Positions 43,541-52,025 are shown, counted from the first letter of the stretch. The stretch is DNA of 64,000 nt from Dryocola sp051307055 (GCF_051307055.1 NZ_CP149994.1:3534001-3598000); one strand, 5' to 3'. Numbers and translations: made by a program. The notes: generated by a model not told the origin, from the letters alone.

Positions 43541-43556
43541 GTTTCATATATGAAAC
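43541..43556. promoter_or_regulatory. perfect palindrome GTTTCATATATGAAAC, operator candidate 2
   Basis: Identical to the copy at 43260-43275, on the side of the divergent transporter gene. A looser match, GTTTCAAATATCAACC (13 of 16), follows at 43588-43603. Confidence 0.65.
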
Positions 43557-43677
43557 AAACCATTAATTTATCCTTAAAATACAGCAAGTTTCAAATATCA
43601 ACCATTTTAGATAGGTGATTATTTTTCCGCAGAAACAAAGAAGACTCATCGAGCCTATAAACCGGAGAAGAAACAAG

Positions 43678-44889
43678 ATGCTATCCAACCGCTGGCTGGG
43701 AGTGACCGCACTTTTGTTATTAGTGGTAATTGCTTATATAGACCGCGTAAATATTTCAGTGATGATTCTTAACCCCGAATTTGCCAGCCATTTTCGGTTA
43801 AATGATAACAGAATGTTACAGGGAATGTTGATGACCCTGTTTCTGCTGGGCTATGGATTTTCAGCGTTATTCCTCACGCCGGTAATGGAAAGTCGGATGC
43901 ATTACCGTCACGCCCTGCTGTTAAGCACGCTGATCTGGGCCGTCGTTTGCGCGGTATCGCCGCTGGCCGGATCGCTGATGGGATTACTGATTGCCCGTCT
44001 GATTTTGGGCATAGCCGAAGGGCCGCTTTTCTCGCTGAAAACCCGCTTTATCAGCGACCGTTTCGCCGCTCACGAACTGGGTAAACCCAACGCGGTAAGC
44101 GCGCTGGGCGTCTCGCTCGGCCTGGCCGTTGGCTTCCCGCTGGTGACATGGCTTGTCGGGCATTTTGGCTGGGCGGGTTCTTTTCAGGCGCTGGCGTTGA
44201 TTAATCTGCTGCTCGGCGGCGGCCTGGTTTTAGGCTTTATCCCGCCCCCTCCGCACAAAAACGCCGTTCCCCGACGCAGGTTTACCACCACGTTGCGCCT
44301 TGCCTGGCAGACTCCGCTGCTCGGCTGGATTTTGCTGGTAGAGATAGCCACGCTGAGCTATCTGTGGGGAAGCAGCGCCTGGCTTCCCGCCTGGCTGCGC
44401 GATGAGCATCAGTTCTCGCTGCAGGCAACAGGCTGGCTTGCAGCCGTCCCGTTTATTATCAGCCTGGGATCAAAATACCTTGGCGGCGTGCTGCTCGATA
44501 AGCTTCGCCCTGCCCAGGCTCCGCTGCTGTTTGTCATCGGCGGGGCTTCGACGGCCTGCGCGGTAACAGGCCTGATGATGAGCACGCAGCCCGCGTGGCT
44601 GGCGTTCTGGCTGCTGATGGCAAACGCCTGCTGGGGGTTACAGGGCGCGGCGATACCCACCGTGGTTCAGCATCATGCAAGCCGTGAGGCGGTCGGTAGC
44701 GCTTATGGGATCGTTAACGGCATAGGGAATCTGTGCGCAGCCTTTATTCCGCTGCTGATGGGGCTGGTGATGCGCAACGTGGGAACGGTGTCATCGGGGT
44801 TCTCGGTGCTGGTGATTTCGCAGGTGGTAACGCTGCTGGCGGGCAGTATGCTGCTGCTGCGCATGCGTCGCGCAGCAGCGCTGGCTTAA
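43678..44889 (+). CDS. second MFS transporter, anion:cation symporter type
   Basis: The 403-residue protein has twelve predicted membrane segments with ACS landmarks (AYIDRVNISVMIL in helix 1 and LGIAEGPLFSLKTRFISDRF). It is divergent from the catabolic operon and shares its regulatory region. The frame opens at 43615, but CGGAGAAGAAACAAG places the start at 43678. It may take up a related substrate or an intermediate; specificity is unknown. Confidence 0.9.
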   Translation: MLSNRWLGVTALLLLVVIAYIDRVNISVMILNPEFASHFRLNDNRMLQGMLMTLFLLGYGFSALFLTPVMESRMHYRHALLLSTLIWAVVCAVSPLAGSLMGLLIARLILGIAEGPLFSLKTRFISDRFAAHELGKPNAVSALGVSLGLAVGFPLVTWLVGHFGWAGSFQALALINLLLGGGLVLGFIPPPPHKNAVPRRRFTTTLRLAWQTPLLGWILLVEIATLSYLWGSSAWLPAWLRDEHQFSLQATGWLAAVPFIISLGSKYLGGVLLDKLRPAQAPLLFVIGGASTACAVTGLMMSTQPAWLAFWLLMANACWGLQGAAIPTVVQHHASREAVGSAYGIVNGIGNLCAAFIPLLMGLVMRNVGTVSSGFSVLVISQVVTLLAGSMLLLRMRRAAALA

Positions 44890-44959
44890 ACCTTATTCTG
44901 CTCTTAAAAGCCCGCAAATACGGCTTAAGCAGAAACAAAGCGTTATCTCTTCTGGCCTG

Positions 44960-44998
44960 GCTCAACCGCCAAAAAACAGAGTTTTTTGGCGGTTGAGC
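44960..44998. terminator. bidirectional terminator between the MFS gene and speB
   Basis: Two 18-base arms (GCTCAACCGCCAAAAAAC and its exact complement) surround a 3-base loop. With A- and T-runs inside the stem it can end transcripts from both convergent genes. Confidence 0.8.
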
Positions 44999-45004
44999 CC
45001 GCGC

Positions 45005-45925
45005 TTATTCGCCTTTTTTCGCAGCCTGGATATAGAGCATTTCCAGCGCAAGCGTAGCGCCGGCAAGCGCGGTGATTTCAGACTGGTCGTAGGCCGGGGC
45101 GACCTCAACGAGATCCATGCCAACGATGTTCAGATCCTTCAGGCCGCGTACCAGCTTCAGGGCGCGGTCTGAGGTCAGGCCGCCGATAACCGGCGTGCCG
45201 GTACCCGGCGCGAAAGCAGGATCCAGACAGTCGATATCGAAGGTCAGGTAAACCGGCATATCGCCGACAATCTGCTTAACCTGCGCCAGCACGTCGTCAA
45301 CGGTGCGGTCGTTAACCTGCCCCGCATCCAGCACGGTAAAACCGTTATCTTTATCAAACTCGGTGCGGATACCAATCTGTACCGAATGGTCAGGGTCGAT
45401 CAGGCCTTCTTTCGGCGCAGTGTAGAACATGGTGCCGTGATCGAACTCGCAGCCGTTAGAGTAGGTGTCGGTATGCGCATCGAAATGCACCAGCGCCATT
45501 TTGCCGAAGTGCTTAGCGTGCGCGCGCAGCAGCGGCAGAGTCACGAAGTGATCGCCGCCGAAAGAGAGCATGCGCTTGCCCGCGGCCAGCAGCTTCTCAG
45601 CATGAGCCTGCAGGCGCTCGCTCATGTCGCGCGAATCGCCAAAGGCGTACACCAGATCGCCGCAGTCCACGACGTTCAGACGTTCGCGCATATCGAAATT
45701 CCACGGGAAGCGGTTGCCTTCCCAGGCAAGGTTGGTGGAAACCTGGCGAATAGCCGCAGGACCATGACGGCCGCCCGCGCGCCCGGAGGTAGCCGCATCA
45801 AACGGAACGCCGGTGATCACCCAGTCGGCATCGCTGTCGTACGGCTGGAAGTTTAACGGGAAACGTAAAAAACCAAAGGCGTTGGAGACCAGGGAATTAT
45901 CGTACTGATGGCCCAGGGTGTTCAT
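45005..45925 (-). CDS. speB: agmatinase
   Basis: The 306-residue binuclear-manganese enzyme hydrolyses agmatine to putrescine and urea. Metal ligands lie in GGDHFVTLPLL, HFDAHTDT and TFDIDCLDPAFAPGTGTP. Full family length. It follows speA, but a terminator-like hairpin separates the two. Confidence 0.97.
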   Translation of the reverse strand: MNTLGHQYDNSLVSNAFGFLRFPLNFQPYDSDADWVITGVPFDAATSGRAGGRHGPAAIRQVSTNLAWEGNRFPWNFDMRERLNVVDCGDLVYAFGDSRDMSERLQAHAEKLLAAGKRMLSFGGDHFVTLPLLRAHAKHFGKMALVHFDAHTDTYSNGCEFDHGTMFYTAPKEGLIDPDHSVQIGIRTEFDKDNGFTVLDAGQVNDRTVDDVLAQVKQIVGDMPVYLTFDIDCLDPAFAPGTGTPVIGGLTSDRALKLVRGLKDLNIVGMDLVEVAPAYDQSEITALAGATLALEMLYIQAAKKGE

Positions 45926-45956
45926 TGTCTGACCTCTCGGTGAGTGAATTTATGTC

Positions 45957-46002
45957 AAAAAAAAGTCCCCTCCGCGTCGTTAAACCCGACGAGGAAGGGA
46001 CT
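45957..46002 (-). terminator. hairpin with T-run between speA and speB
   Basis: On the minus strand AGTCCC-ttCC-tCGTCG pairs with CGACG-cGGAGGGGACT and is followed by eight T residues, ending about 31 bases before the speB start. It looks like a terminator or attenuator that sets read-through from speA into speB. Confidence 0.65.
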
Positions 46003-46104
46003 GGATTAGTTTCGATACTGCCTGTTGGCGCGGATTATCGCCGTAATTTCATCCGGGTTCAATAGTGCGTAATTCATACGCACAGTATAGAACAGACTTC
46101 GGGA

Positions 46105-48081
46105 TTACTCGTCTTCCAGGTAAGTGTAGCCGTAAAGGCCTGCTTCGAACTCCTCCAGGAACTGCTGCTGCAAAGCGGCATCCAGATCGGTCTGTTTTAC
46201 CTGATCGCGGAAGTGGGTCAGCAGCGTGTTCGGATCAAGCTGCACGTATTGCAGCATATCCGCCACGGTGTCGCCTTCGTCAGAAAGCTCAACTTCCACA
46301 TTGCCGTCAGGGAAGACGAATACATCCACCGCCTCAGTATCGCCGAAGAGGTTATGCATGTTGCCCAAAATCTCCTGATACGCCCCGACCATAAAGAAGC
46401 CCAGCGGCGGCGGGTTCTCCGGGTCGTATTCCGGCATCGGCATGGTGGTGGCGATACCGTCGCCGTCGATGTAGTGATCGATAGCGCCATCGGAATCGCA
46501 GGTAATATCCAGCAGCACCGCGCGGCGCTCGGGAACCTGATTCAGTCCTTCAAGCGGCAGCACCGGGAACAGCTGGTCGATACCCCAGGCATCCGGCATG
46601 GACTGGAACAGCGAGAAGTTGACGTAAATCTTGTCCGCCATGCGTTCCTGCAGCTCGTCAATGATTGGACGGTGGGCGCGGTTGCTCGGGTCCAGCAGGC
46701 GCTGAATTTCATGGCACATGCCCAGGTAAAGCTGCTCCGCCCAGGCGCGTTCCTGCAACGAGTAGCTCCCCGCAGCGTAGCCGGTATGGATATCGTGCAG
46801 ATCCATCTGGCTGTCATGCAGCCATTCGCGCAGCGAACGGCGGTTATTCGGCTCGTGCATTTCGCCCCAGGTTTCCCACATGCTTTGCAACGCGCGCGCG
46901 GCGTCTTCAGCGGGAGCCGTTGGCGTAGTGTATTCGTTGCGCTCGACGCCGATAATGTTCGACACCAGCACGGTATGATGCGCGGTAACCGCACGGCCGG
47001 ATTCGGTAATGACCGTAGGATGCGGCAGGCCATGCTCTTCGCACGCGTCGCCAATCGCCCAGATAATGTTGTTGGCGTATTCGTTCAGGCCGTAGTTAAC
47101 CGAACAATCCGACTGCGAGCGCGTTCCTTCGTAGTCCACGCCCAGGCCGCCGCCCACGTCGAAGCATTCGATGTTAACGCCCATCTTATGCAGCTCAACG
47201 TAGAAGCGTGCAGATTCACGAACGCCGGTGGCGATGTCGCGAATGTTCGCCATTTGCGAGCCGAGATGGAAGTGCAGCAGTTGCAGGCTGTCGATACGAC
47301 CGGCTTCACGCAACATTTCAACCAGCTGCAGAACCTGCGTCGCCGCCAGGCCAAATTTGGATTTTTCACCGCCGGAAGACTGCCATTTCCCGGAGCCCTG
47401 CGATGCCAGACGCGCACGCACGCCAAGGCGCGGCACCACGTTCAGACGCTCGGCCTCTTCCAGCACGATACGGATCTCTGACATCTTCTCGATAACCAGA
47501 TAGACCTTGTGGCCCATTTTCTCGCCGATCAGCGCCAGGCGAATATATTCGCGGTCTTTATAGCCGTTGCAGACAATTACCGAACGCGTCATGCCGGCGT
47601 GCGCCAGAACAGCCATCAGCTCGGCTTTAGAACCCGCTTCCAGCCCCAGCGGCTCGCCGGAATGAATCAGCGATTCAATGACGCGACGGTGCTGGTTTAC
47701 CTTGATTGGGTAAACGAGAAAATAGTTGCCGTTATAGCCGTAGGATTCGCGCGCGCGTTTGAAGGCCGCATTAATAGAGCGCAGGCGGTGCTGCAGGATC
47801 TGCGGAAAACAGAACAGCGCAGGCAGGCGCTGCCCTTGCGCTTCACGGGCTTTGACCAGCTCAGCCAGATCGACTCGTGCCTCAGGGACATCCGGATCCG
47901 GGCATACGGTAATATGACCCAGTTCGTTGACGTCGTAATAGTTATTGCCCCACCAGGCAATATTGTAAGTACGCAGCATCTTGCTGGCTTCCTGGGAACT
48001 CATGGCAACCTCCTGCATGGAGCGGTGTACATTCTGCTCGCCCACTGACGAACCCGAAACGGAAGAGATTTTGTCAGACAT
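46105..48081 (-). CDS. speA: biosynthetic arginine decarboxylase
   Basis: The 658-residue PLP enzyme of fold type III decarboxylates arginine to agmatine. The PLP lysine lies in FLVYPIKVNQHR, and phosphate-binding glycines and the substrate region follow (FDVGGGLGVDYEGT). The ATG at 48081 follows GAGG and gives MSDKISSVSGS; an upstream in-frame codon at 48111 exists. In E. coli SpeA is partly periplasmic. The start overlaps the end of the yqgB-like small gene. Confidence 0.97.
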   Translation of the reverse strand: MSDKISSVSGSSVGEQNVHRSMQEVAMSSQEASKMLRTYNIAWWGNNYYDVNELGHITVCPDPDVPEARVDLAELVKAREAQGQRLPALFCFPQILQHRLRSINAAFKRARESYGYNGNYFLVYPIKVNQHRRVIESLIHSGEPLGLEAGSKAELMAVLAHAGMTRSVIVCNGYKDREYIRLALIGEKMGHKVYLVIEKMSEIRIVLEEAERLNVVPRLGVRARLASQGSGKWQSSGGEKSKFGLAATQVLQLVEMLREAGRIDSLQLLHFHLGSQMANIRDIATGVRESARFYVELHKMGVNIECFDVGGGLGVDYEGTRSQSDCSVNYGLNEYANNIIWAIGDACEEHGLPHPTVITESGRAVTAHHTVLVSNIIGVERNEYTTPTAPAEDAARALQSMWETWGEMHEPNNRRSLREWLHDSQMDLHDIHTGYAAGSYSLQERAWAEQLYLGMCHEIQRLLDPSNRAHRPIIDELQERMADKIYVNFSLFQSMPDAWGIDQLFPVLPLEGLNQVPERRAVLLDITCDSDGAIDHYIDGDGIATTMPMPEYDPENPPPLGFFMVGAYQEILGNMHNLFGDTEAVDVFVFPDGNVEVELSDEGDTVADMLQYVQLDPNTLLTHFRDQVKQTDLDAALQQQFLEEFEAGLYGYTYLEDE

Positions 48082-48220
48082 GGCGAACCTCAAATTTAAA
48101 CGAATGTGCAAAACAGTTAACTACTATCGCAGGGGTATCCTGCAATAACAACCCATTAACAGCGCGTAACGGCAGCATAAGACGCTGACAGAAAAACTGT
48201 GCGATCGGTTTCTTTTTCAT
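48074..48220 (-). CDS. yqgB: small protein YqgB-like
   Basis: The 48-residue peptide begins MKKKPIAQ and contains AIVVNCF, the two segments I recall from E. coli YqgB, which also lies directly upstream of speA. Its stop codon overlaps the speA start (ATGTCTGA), so translation of the two can be coupled. No function is established. The identification rests on short similarity and position. Confidence 0.6.
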   Translation of the reverse strand: MKKKPIAQFFCQRLMLPLRAVNGLLLQDTPAIVVNCFAHSFKFEVRHV

Positions 48221-48507
48221 ATCATTGTAAAACACGTGACCGAACTCCGTGGGACGGGTCGGCGAAACCACGAGAAAACTCTTATCAAAGACAAGAGCGC
48301 CCAGGTACTGAAATTACAGGCGTGCGCGACCGGCTCTGGCGTCGTGAGAAGCGCCGGGCCAGGTATAACATCGGCTGGGATGGAGTAAAGAAAGGCAGTT
48401 TGCGAGGGGCAGTCGCACACAAGGACTGTGCGCCAGATTCTGCGAATTACAGCGGTTCATCAATCGTATCACCTCCACGCATACGGTTTGGGTATGCGAC
48501 AAGCCAA

Positions 48508-48682
48508 AGCTAAGAAAATTGCTCAGACTGATGACAGCTCTCATCCAGGTGAAGCCCTGAAAGATGTCACCCCAAAAATTAACAGAAAAATCAGTTTATT
48601 GATTTTCGCCTGATAGCCATAAAGAAGGAAAAAACACGTTTTTTCCTTCTTTATCAGCAATCTTAGCTAAGAAAATTGCTCA
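48508..48682. repeat. 18-bp direct repeat AGCTAAGAAAATTGCTCA flanking a hairpin
   Basis: Exact copies occur at 48508-48525 and 48665-48682. The intervening 139 bases contain the perfect hairpin at 48619-48654. Confidence 0.75.
48619..48654. terminator. perfect A/T-rich hairpin upstream of metK
   Basis: ATAAAGAAGGAAAAAAC and its exact complement flank a 2-base loop. The stem has runs of A and T like a bidirectional terminator. Which transcript it ends is unclear. Confidence 0.6.
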
Positions 48683-48891
48683 ACCCGGCTGGAAGTGGGC
48701 ACAAAACTTGTGTGCTTATTGAATGAGCCGCGCGCGCCGCTTTATACCCATAACGGACGGAAAAAGCAAAAGATAAATACGGGCTTTGCCAGCGCCGTCA
48801 GGAAAAATTGCCGCTCCCTTTTATCCATAAATGTGCTGAGCGAGAAAAATCGCTGGCAATATGATTAAGGGTTAACCTAAAATGGCCGTCC

Positions 48892-48931
48892 AGATGTTAA
48901 TCCATCTATACTGATTAACTGTTAGACTGCC
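48892..48931 (+). promoter_or_regulatory. MetJ operator, five tandem met boxes
   Basis: Five adjacent 8-mers, AGATGTTA, ATCCATCT, ATACTGAT, TAACTGTT and AGACTGCC, resemble the met box AGACGTCT. Tandem met boxes bind the MetJ-SAM repressor, which controls metK in E. coli. Confidence 0.75.
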
Positions 48932-49038
48932 TGTCGTTCAACCTGTGGCAAATAGCCATAATATCAGCATATCGCACTGATGCGGTGGTCATTCAACAGC
49001 AGTCTGTACTATACGAATTATTTTAGGGTGAAGAAAAC

Positions 49039-50193
49039 ATGGCTAAACACCTTTTTACGTCCGAGTCTGTATCAGAAGGGCATCCCGACAAAATCGCTGA
49101 CCAAATCTCCGATGCGGTACTTGATGCGATCCTGGAGCAGGATCCGAAAGCGCGCGTAGCCTGTGAGACGTACGTGAAGACCGGCATGGTGCTGGTTGGC
49201 GGCGAAATCACTACCAGTGCATGGGTTGATATCGAAGAGATCACCCGTAACACGGTTCGTGAGATCGGCTACGTGCATTCTGATATGGGCTTTGATGCCA
49301 ACTCCTGTGCCGTGCTGAGCGCCATCGGCAAACAGTCGCCGGATATCAACCAGGGCGTTGACCGTACCGATCCGCTGGAACAGGGCGCGGGCGACCAGGG
49401 CCTGATGTTTGGTTATGCGACCAACGAAACCGACGTGCTGATGCCTGCGCCTATCACTTACGCACACCGTCTGGTTCAGCGCCAGGCTGAAGTACGTAAA
49501 AACGGCATGCTGCCATGGCTGCGCCCGGACGCGAAAAGCCAGATCACCTTCCAGTATGACGACGGCAAAATTGTCGGTATCGATGCGGTAGTGCTCTCCA
49601 CCCAGCATTCCGAAGACATCGAGCTGAAAACGCTGCAGGAAGCGGTGATGGAAGAGATTATCAAGCCGGTACTGCCTGCGGAATGGCTTAACGCTTCAAC
49701 CAAATACCACATCAACCCAACCGGCCGTTTTGTTATCGGCGGGCCAATGGGCGACTGCGGCCTGACCGGCCGTAAAATCATCGTGGATACCTACGGCGGC
49801 ATGGCTCGTCACGGCGGCGGCGCGTTCTCCGGTAAAGATCCTTCTAAAGTGGACCGTTCCGCCGCGTACGCTGCGCGTTACGTTGCAAAAAACATCGTGG
49901 CTGCAGGACTTGCAGACCGCTGTGAGATTCAGGTCTCTTACGCTATCGGCGTTGCTGAACCTACTTCCATCATGGTTGAAACCTTCGGCACCGAGAAAAT
50001 CTCAACCGAGCAGCTGACCCTGCTGGTACGCGAGTTCTTCGACCTGCGTCCATACGGTCTGATCCAGATGCTGGATCTGCTGCACCCAATCTACAAAGAA
50101 ACCGCTGCCTACGGTCACTTTGGTCGTGAACATTTCCCATGGGAAAAAACCGACAAAGCTGCCCTGCTGCGCGAAGCTGCTGGCCTGAAATAA
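49039..50193 (+). CDS. metK: S-adenosylmethionine synthetase
   Basis: The 384-residue enzyme makes S-adenosylmethionine from methionine and ATP. Signatures are GHPDKIADQISDAVLDAIL near the N-terminus, GAGDQGLMFGYA and GGGAFSGKDPSKVDRS. It is preceded by MetJ boxes and followed by an intrinsic terminator. Confidence 0.99.
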   Translation: MAKHLFTSESVSEGHPDKIADQISDAVLDAILEQDPKARVACETYVKTGMVLVGGEITTSAWVDIEEITRNTVREIGYVHSDMGFDANSCAVLSAIGKQSPDINQGVDRTDPLEQGAGDQGLMFGYATNETDVLMPAPITYAHRLVQRQAEVRKNGMLPWLRPDAKSQITFQYDDGKIVGIDAVVLSTQHSEDIELKTLQEAVMEEIIKPVLPAEWLNASTKYHINPTGRFVIGGPMGDCGLTGRKIIVDTYGGMARHGGGAFSGKDPSKVDRSAAYAARYVAKNIVAAGLADRCEIQVSYAIGVAEPTSIMVETFGTEKISTEQLTLLVREFFDLRPYGLIQMLDLLHPIYKETAAYGHFGREHFPWEKTDKAALLREAAGLK

Positions 50194-50215
50194 TCCGCCA
50201 CGGTTTTTCCCTTTC

Positions 50216-50245
50216 AAGGCCGGCTCTGCTGGCCTTTTGTTTTTA
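50216..50245 (+). terminator. metK terminator
   Basis: AAGGCCGGC-tct-GCTGGCCTT (one G:U pair) is followed by a T-rich tail. Confidence 0.75.
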
Positions 50246-50313
50246 CACCTGCTGAAACTCTCGTTTTTATTTCCCTCGTCTATACTTTCTTTTTAGCAAC
50301 CGCCACGGGTTTT

Positions 50314-50329
50314 ATGAAAGCGGTTACAC
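50314..50329 (+). promoter_or_regulatory. upstream GalR/GalS operator
   Basis: ATGAAAGCGGTTACAC matches the gal operator consensus GTGNAANCGNTTNCAC except for its first base. It lies about 180 bp upstream of the second operator, a spacing compatible with looping. Confidence 0.6.
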
Positions 50330-50496
50330 CTATATTTTACCCTTTTACAATCGGATTAATCCTCCTGCCTCCCTTCTTCTGCGCATTTGTTACAATCTGC
50401 TTCGGCTTAGTCTGAAAAAGCAACAGATTGCTTGCTGCGTCGGTTCTTAATGCTATGTTTTATCTGCATAAATAACCTATACGGTTCTTGACATTT

Positions 50497-50512
50497 GTGT
50501 AACCGATTACAC
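50497..50512 (+). promoter_or_regulatory. GalR/GalS operator of galP
   Basis: GTGTAACCGATTACAC is a perfect match to the gal operator consensus. A TTGACA hexamer lies at 50488-50493, so the operator probably overlaps the promoter. Confidence 0.75.
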
Positions 50513-50515
50513 TAA

Positions 50516-50531
50516 CGTGATTAGCATCACA
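50516..50531 (+). promoter_or_regulatory. CRP-like site near galP
   Basis: CGTGA-6-TCACA matches nine of ten CRP consensus positions and lies immediately beyond the gal operator. CRP control of galP is known in E. coli. Confidence 0.55.
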
Positions 50532-50596
50532 CTATTTTGCGCGGCACACGCCTAACCTTAACCACGATAAAATTGATAATTCAACCGGAGGGCTAT

Positions 50597-51991
50597 ATGC
50601 CTGACATTAAAAAACATGGGCGATCTAATAAGAGCATGACCTTCTTCGTCTGCTTCCTTGCGGCGCTGGCAGGTTTGCTGTTTGGCCTGGATATCGGCGT
50701 TATCGCAGGCGCCCTGCCGTTTATTGCTAACGATTTCCAGATAAGCTCGCACACGCAGGAATGGGTCGTCAGCTCCATGATGTTTGGTGCCGCCGTAGGC
50801 GCCGTCGGCAGCGGCTGGCTCTCCTTCCGTCTCGGGCGTAAATACAGCCTGATGATTGGCGCCGTGCTGTTTGTGGCCGGTTCGCTGTGTTCCGCCTTTG
50901 CGCCGAACGTTGAGGTGTTAATTATCTCCCGCGTGCTGCTTGGCCTGGCCGTAGGCGTGGCGTCTTATACCGCTCCGCTTTACCTGTCTGAGATCGCCCC
51001 GGAAAAAATTCGCGGCAGTATGATTTCGATGTATCAGCTGATGATCACCATCGGCATTCTGGGCGCGTACCTGTCCGACACCGCCTTTAGCTATTCAGGC
51101 TCCTGGCGCTGGATGCTCGGCATTATCACCCTTCCGGCCCTGCTGCTGCTGATTGGCGTGTTCTTCCTGCCGGACAGCCCGCGCTGGTTCGCCGCCAAAC
51201 GCCGCTTCCACGACGCGGAACGCGTGCTGTTACGCCTGCGTGATACCAGCGCCGAAGCAAAACGTGAACTCGAAGAGATTCGTGAGAGCCTGCAGGTGAA
51301 ACAGAGCGGCTGGTCGCTGTTTAAAGACAACAGCAACTTCCGTCGTGCGGTATTCCTTGGCGTTCTGCTGCAGGTCATGCAGCAGTTCACCGGCATGAAC
51401 GTCATCATGTATTACGCGCCAAAAATCTTTGAAATCGCCGGCTTTACCAATACCACGCAGCAGATGTGGGGTACGGTTATCGTTGGCCTGATTAACGTGC
51501 TGGCGACCTTCATCGCCATCGGCCTCGTGGATCGCTGGGGCCGTAAACCGACGCTGGTGCTGGGCTTCCTGGTGATGGCAACGGGTATGGGCGTGCTGGG
51601 CACCATGCTGCATGTCGGCATCCATTCTCAGGGCGCGCAGTACTTCGCCGTGGCTATGCTGCTGATGTTTATCGTGGGCTTTGCGATGAGCGCCGGGCCG
51701 CTGATCTGGGTGCTGTGCTCTGAAATCCAGCCGCTGAAAGGCCGTGATTTTGGCATTACCTGCTCTACCGCCACTAACTGGATCGCCAACATGATCGTCG
51801 GCGCAACCTTCCTGACCATGCTCAACACGCTGGGCAACGCGAATACCTTCTGGGTCTACGCCGCTCTGAACGTCTTCTTTATCGTTCTGACGCTGTGGCT
51901 GGTGCCGGAAACCAAACACGTATCGCTGGAACATATCGAACGCAACCTGATGAAAGGCCGTCCGTTACGTGAGATTGGCGCTCACGACTAA
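50597..51991 (+). CDS. galP: galactose:proton symporter
   Basis: The 464-residue sugar porter has twelve transmembrane segments and the family motifs RLGRK after helix 2, LYLSEIAPEKIRG, PDSPRW at the end of the sixth helix and DRWGRK after helix 8. It takes up galactose with protons. CCGGAGG lies before the start at 50597, although the frame is open from 50537. Confidence 0.97.
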   Translation: MPDIKKHGRSNKSMTFFVCFLAALAGLLFGLDIGVIAGALPFIANDFQISSHTQEWVVSSMMFGAAVGAVGSGWLSFRLGRKYSLMIGAVLFVAGSLCSAFAPNVEVLIISRVLLGLAVGVASYTAPLYLSEIAPEKIRGSMISMYQLMITIGILGAYLSDTAFSYSGSWRWMLGIITLPALLLLIGVFFLPDSPRWFAAKRRFHDAERVLLRLRDTSAEAKRELEEIRESLQVKQSGWSLFKDNSNFRRAVFLGVLLQVMQQFTGMNVIMYYAPKIFEIAGFTNTTQQMWGTVIVGLINVLATFIAIGLVDRWGRKPTLVLGFLVMATGMGVLGTMLHVGIHSQGAQYFAVAMLLMFIVGFAMSAGPLIWVLCSEIQPLKGRDFGITCSTATNWIANMIVGATFLTMLNTLGNANTFWVYAALNVFFIVLTLWLVPETKHVSLEHIERNLMKGRPLREIGAHD

Positions 51992-52001
51992 GCAAAAAAT
52001 G

Positions 52002-52025
52002 GCCCTTCTCCATAAGGAGAGGGGC
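52002..52025 (+). terminator. galP terminator-like hairpin
   Basis: GCCCTTCTCC-ataa-GGAGAGGGGC forms a 10-base stem with one G:U pair shortly after the galP stop. No clear T-run follows. Confidence 0.45.

Larger units (their letters stand above)
43267..43677. other. 411-base divergent regulatory region
   Basis: This A/T-rich region lies between the catabolic operon and the divergent MFS gene. It holds the operon promoter, two exact copies of the 16-bp palindrome (one at its edge) and a third degenerate copy. No credible gene is seen. Confidence 0.7.
48221..49038. other. 818-base region between yqgB and metK
   Basis: The region holds the promoters of speA (minus) and metK (plus), the MetJ boxes at 48892-48931, a perfect 17-base-arm hairpin at 48619-48654 and an 18-base direct repeat around it. 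Short open frames occur (for example 61 codons ending at 48613), but none has clear gene character. Confidence 0.55.
50194..50596. other. 403-base region between metK and galP
   Basis: It holds the metK terminator, two GalR/GalS operators (50314-50329 and 50497-50512), a CRP-like site (50516-50531) and the galP ribosome binding site. No credible gene is seen. Confidence 0.7.

Noticed and set aside
30503..44889. integrative element or genomic island with integrase
   Set aside because: No integrase, tRNA target, att-like repeats or transposase was found at either edge. The boundaries are ordinary hairpins next to conserved genes.
46213..47481. 422-codon open frame on the plus strand
   Set aside because: It is antisense to speA, which is fully conserved; no ribosome binding site or recognisable domain.
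48428..48613. 61-codon frame ending just before the hairpin at 48619
   Set aside because: The placement before a terminator is suggestive, but there is no clear ribosome binding site and no recognised family. Reported only in the regional description.
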